DNA of 9,674 nucleotides from an uncultured Bacilli bacterium (GTDB taxonomy: Bacteria > Bacillota_I > Bacilli_A > RF39 > UBA660): positions 1 to 9,674 of the forward strand of contig CANRJI010000033.1 of NCBI GenBank assembly GCA_947630885.1. Direction: 5' to 3'. This document shows, one piece after another, positions 6,265 to 9,674 of this stretch (positions are counted from its first letter, which is position 1; each line of letters begins with the position of its first letter). A program made the translations under genes and the position numbers. The notes under the pieces were generated by a model that saw only the letters and a program-made list of their open reading frames with translations, was not told where the DNA came from and ran no database searches.

Positions 6265-6906
6265 TTAGTTACTCGTTTTTAAACTTTTACGAACCTCTTT
6301 GTAATTGGGATAATATTTGGCTACTAAGCACCAAAATTCTTTAGAATGGTTAGGATGGATAAAGTGTGATAGTTCATGAACAATAACATAATCTAGTGCT
6401 GTTAAATCATACTTAGAAAGTTCTAAATTTAAAGTAACGTTTTTATTTTTAATATTACAGACACCCCACCTACTCGTCATTTTGCGAATTTTTAGATTAG
6501 GTGTCGGTATATCTTCTTCAAAAAGGTTATACCAATAATTTAATCTTTTGGTATATATTTCAGTAATATATTGGGAGGAATACTTATTAAATGTCTTTTC
6601 ATCTTTAGTATATATTTTATTATCCGTAATTTCTGTTTGAGGGAAACCATAGATAACATCATATGATCTACCAAACAATTTAAATGTTGTGTCTTCTTTT
6701 TTCGTTTCTTCCTTGGTTAGCATTTTATTAATAAAACTTTGATTATTATTAATTAATTTAGTTATTTGCCTTGTTGTAGTAAAGTAATTAGTGGTTACAA
6801 CTATTCGACTGTTTTTGACACGAAGATATGTATTTTTATTATTCTTTCTTACAATATCAATGGGATACTCTCTATTATTAAAAAGATATGTATCAGCGGA
6901 AGCCAC
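6265..6906 (-). CDS. YgjP-like zinc metallopeptidase (DUF45 / M48-related)
   Basis: This is a predicted cytoplasmic zinc metallopeptidase of the YgjP-like (DUF45) family. The C-terminus has the catalytic HELSH (177-181) and a third ligand in NHSKEFW (His187). It is preceded by TSRWGVC (around 142-148), matching the family's TSRWGSC signature. N-terminal YLFNNREYPIDIVRKNNKNT and TYLRVKNSRIVV match the usual family beginning. No in-frame ATG exists near the N-terminus. I place the start at GTG 6904-6906 because GGAGGAGG (6915-6922) lies 8 bases upstream and the homologous part begins a few residues later. This gives 213 residues and a 14-base overlap with the preceding gene. Any longer reading upstream translates that gene's Gly codons out of frame. 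Substrate is unknown; the operon with LemA and DUF2207 suggests envelope-related quality control (inference). Confidence 0.87.
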   Translation of the reverse strand: MASADTYLFNNREYPIDIVRKNNKNTYLRVKNSRIVVTTNYFTTTRQITKLINNNQSFINKMLTKEETKKEDTTFKLFGRSYDVIYGFPQTEITDNKIYTKDEKTFNKYSSQYITEIYTKRLNYWYNLFEEDIPTPNLKIRKMTSRWGVCNIKNKNVTLNLELSKYDLTALDYVIVHELSHFIHPNHSKEFWCLVAKYYPNYKEVRKSLKTSN

Positions 6907-8548
6907 CGCCACCACCTCCTCCACCGAAGGAGCCTCCTCCCCCGCCTGATGATGAAAAGCCACCTCCACCAGAGGAATAATTACTAGCGTGATCTCTAGC
7001 ACTAGTTGCACTACTCATACCAGAATAAGAAATAGCATAAATAAGGTTAAAATCATCATAGACGTCATCGGTAATAACTTCAGGATATAAGTCTTTAAAT
7101 TCTTTCATTACCTTTTTAGCAATACCAAATATTAAAGCATACATTAAGTATTCTTCCCATAAATTTACTTCGATAGCACTTCGGTCTTTAATATTTGAAA
7201 AATCATTTAAAAATTTCTTAAGACCCGCTACTTTATAAGCTTCAGTGGTAAGACTATCGTTTACTAAGCATTTTCGAAAACCTTTTACTTTAGTTAAAAG
7301 GCCTTCATCAAGCATCTTTTCGGTTTCGTTATCGATAACTTTATTAAACCAATTTAATATTTGGGTATAATTTTTTCGACACCAATTAGTAAATTCATTC
7401 TTTTCAAGAATGCCATCTTTACTGGCCGTATACATCATATTATAAAGTTCTATTTCTTCTTCTGGTAGATTTTTACAGTTATTTAAAACAATTGTACTTT
7501 TTTCTTTATCATCATTATTTTTAATACTAATATTTCCTAATTTTATCCATTTAAGTAATAATGCTCCTAAATAATCCGTTTTTCTTTTTACTAAATTATA
7601 CTGACAAGAAATCCAGTAGGCTCTGATAAGCTTTTCTTTACGATAAGGCATATCACGAAAATAATTAACATTTTGAAGTTTCTTTTTTCCTTTAGCATAT
7701 TTAAGACGATATGTTCCATATTTAGGCGCGTTAGAAGCCATTAATACCGAGAAAATGATGATAAAAAAGATAATAAATGGAAGAAGGGAAAATATAATAG
7801 CAAGGACACTTTTCTTTTGCTCTTCTTCTTTATATTTTACTGCACCTTCATTAGCCATATATAAATATTCATCGAAAGTTTTATCTGATTTAATTATGGT
7901 ATTAAAGGCATTATTAGGAAATTTTACAAGAATTGTTAAATATTCATCAGGGTAAACTTTTCCTTCCGAATCCATTTCAATGTAACCATCATAGACATAT
8001 GTTGGAACGCCACCTTTACCATATCCCCAAACATCTAAAGTATCAGAATAAGAAAAATCACTATATATTTTGATATAAACTCGATCTGGCGATGGGTTAT
8101 AGTCATATGGGAATAATGTCCAATAGATAATTTGATAATTATCATTAGTATTTATAACAAAATTAGATATATCGTATGATAAAACATAAGTATTTTGTCC
8201 GTATTCACTGATACCAAAGCATAATTCGATGCCATTACTTATATAGTTAATACCATTTCGGTATTTTTTAGATGTAAATGTATCATTAGTATTCCAATAA
8301 TCTTGATATGTATATTCTTTGCCATTTAAAGTAACTTTAAAATTACTAATGTCACTATCTCCTAAATTATAATATGGTTTATAGCCTTCTGTTCCTTCTT
8401 TTAAATTAGTTATCCACTCTTCAGTAACATGAGCCGTACCATTATTATCGACATATATATCCATTGATATTTTTTGAATGGAATTTGCTAAAATTTGGTG
8501 AGGAAGAAGACACAGGCATATTATTAAAACTAAATATCTCTTTTTCAT
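6893..8548 (-). CDS. DUF2207 (YciQ-like) membrane protein with Gly-rich tail
   Basis: This is a predicted membrane protein of the DUF2207 family, found widely beside lemA; its biochemical role is not established. It begins with a signal peptide MKKRYLVLIICLCLLP (1-16) cut probably after ILANS. An extracytoplasmic beta-rich DUF2207 domain follows (about 25-245), with DIYVDNNGTAHVTEEW (30-45) as the family opening. There is one strong transmembrane segment (247-270), a cytoplasmic helical part with LWEEYLMYALIFGIAKKV (463-480), and a C-terminal tail of Ser and about 20 Gly. I chose ATG 8546-8548 (551 residues). AAGGTGG lies just upstream and gives a clean signal peptide; the alternative GTG at 8560 falls inside that ribosome site. 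The tail's Gly codons are far more GC-rich than the surroundings and also serve the next gene. Confidence 0.9.
   Translation of the reverse strand: MKKRYLVLIICLCLLPHQILANSIQKISMDIYVDNNGTAHVTEEWITNLKEGTEGYKPYYNLGDSDISNFKVTLNGKEYTYQDYWNTNDTFTSKKYRNGINYISNGIELCFGISEYGQNTYVLSYDISNFVINTNDNYQIIYWTLFPYDYNPSPDRVYIKIYSDFSYSDTLDVWGYGKGGVPTYVYDGYIEMDSEGKVYPDEYLTILVKFPNNAFNTIIKSDKTFDEYLYMANEGAVKYKEEEQKKSVLAIIFSLLPFIIFFIIIFSVLMASNAPKYGTYRLKYAKGKKKLQNVNYFRDMPYRKEKLIRAYWISCQYNLVKRKTDYLGALLLKWIKLGNISIKNNDDKEKSTIVLNNCKNLPEEEIELYNMMYTASKDGILEKNEFTNWCRKNYTQILNWFNKVIDNETEKMLDEGLLTKVKGFRKCLVNDSLTTEAYKVAGLKKFLNDFSNIKDRSAIEVNLWEEYLMYALIFGIAKKVMKEFKDLYPEVITDDVYDDFNLIYAISYSGMSSATSARDHASNYSSGGGGFSSSGGGGGSFGGGGGGGGFR
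6915..6922 (-). promoter_or_regulatory. Ribosome binding site of the metallopeptidase gene, inside DUF2207 Gly codons
   Basis: On the minus strand the Gly codons GGA GGA GGT read GGAGGAGGTGG, a near-perfect anti-16S match. It sits 8 bases before the GTG start at 6906. It decides the start of the metallopeptidase gene and couples its translation to the end of DUF2207. Confidence 0.6.
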
Positions 8549-8568
8549 CAAAAACACCACCTTAATAT

Positions 8569-8590
8569 AAAAAAGGACTTATTTAGTCCT
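8569..8590 (-). terminator. Short attenuator-like hairpin between lemA and DUF2207
   Basis: A 6-bp stem AGGACT/AGTCCT (8574-8579 with 8585-8590) has a 5-base loop and is followed on the minus strand by TTTTT (8569-8573). The lemA stop (8589-8591) lies in the stem. The stem is short, so termination is probably partial, leaving more lemA than DUF2207 message. It ends about 6 bases before the DUF2207 ribosome site. Confidence 0.6.
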
Positions 8591-9152
8591 AAAATTTTAC
8601 TTCCGGTACTTTTTTCTCGGAATCATTTGCTTTAAAGAAATCAACTTCTTGGAACTTAAATAAATTAGCTATAATGTTGGAAGGAAATTTCTGTCTTAAA
8701 TTATTATAGTTTAAGACAGTATCGTTATAGAATGATCTGGCATAACCTATCTTATCTTCCGTTTCTTTGATGTCATTTTGTAAAGATAAAAAGTTCTGAT
8801 TAGCCTTTAAATCAGGATATGATTCGGTAAGAGCAAAAAGTTTATTTAAGGCCTTCGTAACTTCATCAGAAGCTTCTAATTCATCGTTAATATTTCCAGC
8901 ATTAGCCATTTTATTACGAGCATTAACTACTTCAAGTAAAGTCTTTTCTTCATGTTTAGCATAACCTTTAACCACTTCGACAAGATTAGGAATTAAATCA
9001 ATCCTCCTCTTTAACTGAACATCAATTTGAGCAAACTGATCTTTTACTTTGTTGCGGGCATTGACTAAACTATTATATACACTAATTGTATAAAAAGCTA
9101 AAACTAAAATAATAGCCACGATAATAATAATAACAATAGCAATAATATCCAT
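8589..9152 (-). CDS. lemA: LemA family membrane protein
   Basis: LemA proteins are small membrane-anchored helical proteins of unclear function. They are often encoded next to membrane metallopeptidases (HtpX) or DUF2207/TPM-domain proteins and are linked to envelope stress. The 187-residue product has an N-terminal transmembrane segment (3-22), then the family signature YNSLVNARNKVKDQFAQID (26-44) and VQLKRRIDLIPNLVEVVKGY (45-64). A long helical region follows, with LLEVVNARNKM (72-82) and RSFYNDTVLNYNNLRQKFPS (139-158). Length is typical. GAGGAG lies 7 bases before the ATG and a good promoter lies upstream. It is the first gene of the lemA-DUF2207-metallopeptidase operon, with a 40-base gap to DUF2207 that contains a small hairpin. 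Confidence 0.97.
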   Translation of the reverse strand: MDIIAIVIIIIVAIILVLAFYTISVYNSLVNARNKVKDQFAQIDVQLKRRIDLIPNLVEVVKGYAKHEEKTLLEVVNARNKMANAGNINDELEASDEVTKALNKLFALTESYPDLKANQNFLSLQNDIKETEDKIGYARSFYNDTVLNYNNLRQKFPSNIIANLFKFQEVDFFKANDSEKKVPEVKF

Positions 9153-9181
9153 AATAACACTCCTCTCTTATTTCCAGTTCA

Positions 9182-9210
9182 ATTCTATCATTATTTTAAA
9201 TATTTGTAAA
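9182..9210 (-). promoter_or_regulatory. Promoter of the lemA operon
   Basis: On the minus strand there is a -35 TTTACA (9205-9210), a 17-base spacer and a -10 TAGAAT (9182-9187) extended by TG (TGATAGAAT). It lies in the 69-base gap after the YfhO-Lgt gene. I see no convincing terminator for that upstream gene in this gap, so some read-through into lemA is possible. Confidence 0.75.
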
Positions 9211-9221
9211 TATGATTTTTG

Positions 9222-9674
9222 TTATTTAGGGCAAGTCTTTTTCTTCCGGATACGGGGTATTAAGTATTGATACATTAAACTGATAATTCCACCCATAATA
9301 AGAATAATCGAAACAATTTGACTAATTCTAAAAGTTCCTAAATAGAGGCTATCAGTTCGCATGCCTTCGATAATAAAACGCCCTATTCCATACCAAATAC
9401 AATATAGGGAAAATAGAAGGCCAGGATGCTTATATTTATCTTTGCACTTAATGACAGTAATAATGATAAAACCAATTAAACTTAAACCAGATAAAACTAA
9501 CGAAATATTTTTTAAAGGGGCCGTATAAACTATTTTTATTTGATGATTTCCTTTTGTAATTGGAAAACCAATAAAGGCGGTATTAGTTAAATCATAATCC
9601 ATTAATTTATTATCAACATAAATTTTAAAACCTTCATCATAAGGAAGCGTCATACTAAAGTAAGCATCTTCTAA
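9222..9674 (-). CDS. Membrane protein C-terminus: YfhO end joined to Lgt end (partial)
   Basis: Only the last 150 residues are in the window, and the frame is open through base 9674, so the ATG at 9653 is internal. Residues 1-60 match the C-terminal extracytoplasmic part of YfhO membrane proteins (MTLPYDEGFKIYVD, then AFIGFPITKGNHQIKIVYTAP, 33-53). YfhO is linked to glycosylation of wall polymers. After a transmembrane segment (about 57-75), residues 81-150 match the end of prolipoprotein diacylglyceryl transferase. They contain LFSLYCIWYGIGRFIIEGMR (87-106) with Tyr95, Arg99, Glu103 and Arg106 at Lgt signature spacing, then TDSLYLGTFRISQIVSIILI. The Lgt core (His-Gly-Gly region and catalytic Arg) is not here. 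This may be a fusion, an Lgt interrupted by YfhO, or a product of deletion between two genes. Confidence 0.75.
   Translation of the reverse strand, partial: LEDAYFSMTLPYDEGFKIYVDNKLMDYDLTNTAFIGFPITKGNHQIKIVYTAPLKNISLVLSGLSLIGFIIITVIKCKDKYKHPGLLFSLYCIWYGIGRFIIEGMRTDSLYLGTFRISQIVSIILIMGGIISLMYQYLIPRIRKKKTCPK

Noticed and set aside
6896..6970. GC-rich, repetitive tract that could look like a DNA repeat or foreign insert
   Set aside because: It is explained by the poly-Gly/Ser tail normal for DUF2207 proteins.
6766..6987. 73-residue open frame on the plus strand
   Set aside because: It is antisense to the metallopeptidase start and the Gly-rich tail of DUF2207; its composition is explained by those genes.
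6907..7011. 35-residue N-terminal extension of the metallopeptidase from a GTG at 7011
   Set aside because: It is an out-of-frame reading of the DUF2207 3' end; no ribosome site precedes it and family homology starts after the Gly-rich tract.
7755..7955. 66-residue open frame on the plus strand
   Set aside because: It is antisense to the DUF2207 gene around its transmembrane segment, with no ribosome site or family pattern.

Overview
The window comes from an AT-rich Gram-positive-type bacterium. It has a FemABX cell-wall enzyme, the era-yqzL-recO gene order typical of Bacillota, strong GGAGG-type ribosome binding sites, and promoters with extended -10 (TGn) elements. TGA is used as a normal stop (recO, the DUF2207 gene) and tryptophan is read from TGG, so the standard bacterial code applies rather than the mycoplasma code. 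A phosphoketolase and a cysteine-bearing surface protein would suit a fermentative, host-associated Bacilli/Erysipelotrichia-like lineage, but that placement is inference.

Layout. At the left edge is the N-terminal third of a phosphoketolase (minus strand). It is divergently transcribed from a FemABX-type peptidoglycan-bridge aminoacyltransferase, the only plus-strand gene. The FemABX gene and recO converge on a 230-bp intergenic block bounded by a near-perfect inverted repeat whose two arms each contain the same small hairpin. The block also holds one intrinsic terminator for each strand. Next, all on the minus strand, comes an era-yqzL-recO operon with its own promoter. The 30-codon yqzL is easily missed, and its stop lies one base before the recO ATG. 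A single-gene unit follows: a 645-residue secreted or membrane-anchored surface protein with its own promoter and terminator. Beyond it lies a three-gene operon, lemA - DUF2207 membrane protein - YgjP-like zinc metallopeptidase, driven by a good promoter in front of lemA. The right edge holds the C-terminal 150 residues of a membrane protein that looks like the end of YfhO joined to the end of prolipoprotein diacylglyceryl transferase (Lgt).

How the genes relate. FemABX, LemA/DUF2207/metallopeptidase, the surface protein and YfhO/Lgt all concern the cell envelope. Era, YqzL and RecO form the usual ribosome-assembly and DNA-repair housekeeping group. No CRISPR array, tRNA, rRNA, intact transposase or defence system is visible. 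The most unusual items are the YfhO-Lgt chimera, the Gly-codon tail of the DUF2207 gene that also supplies the ribosome binding site of the overlapping peptidase gene, and the MITE-like inverted repeat that supplies the last codons of recO.
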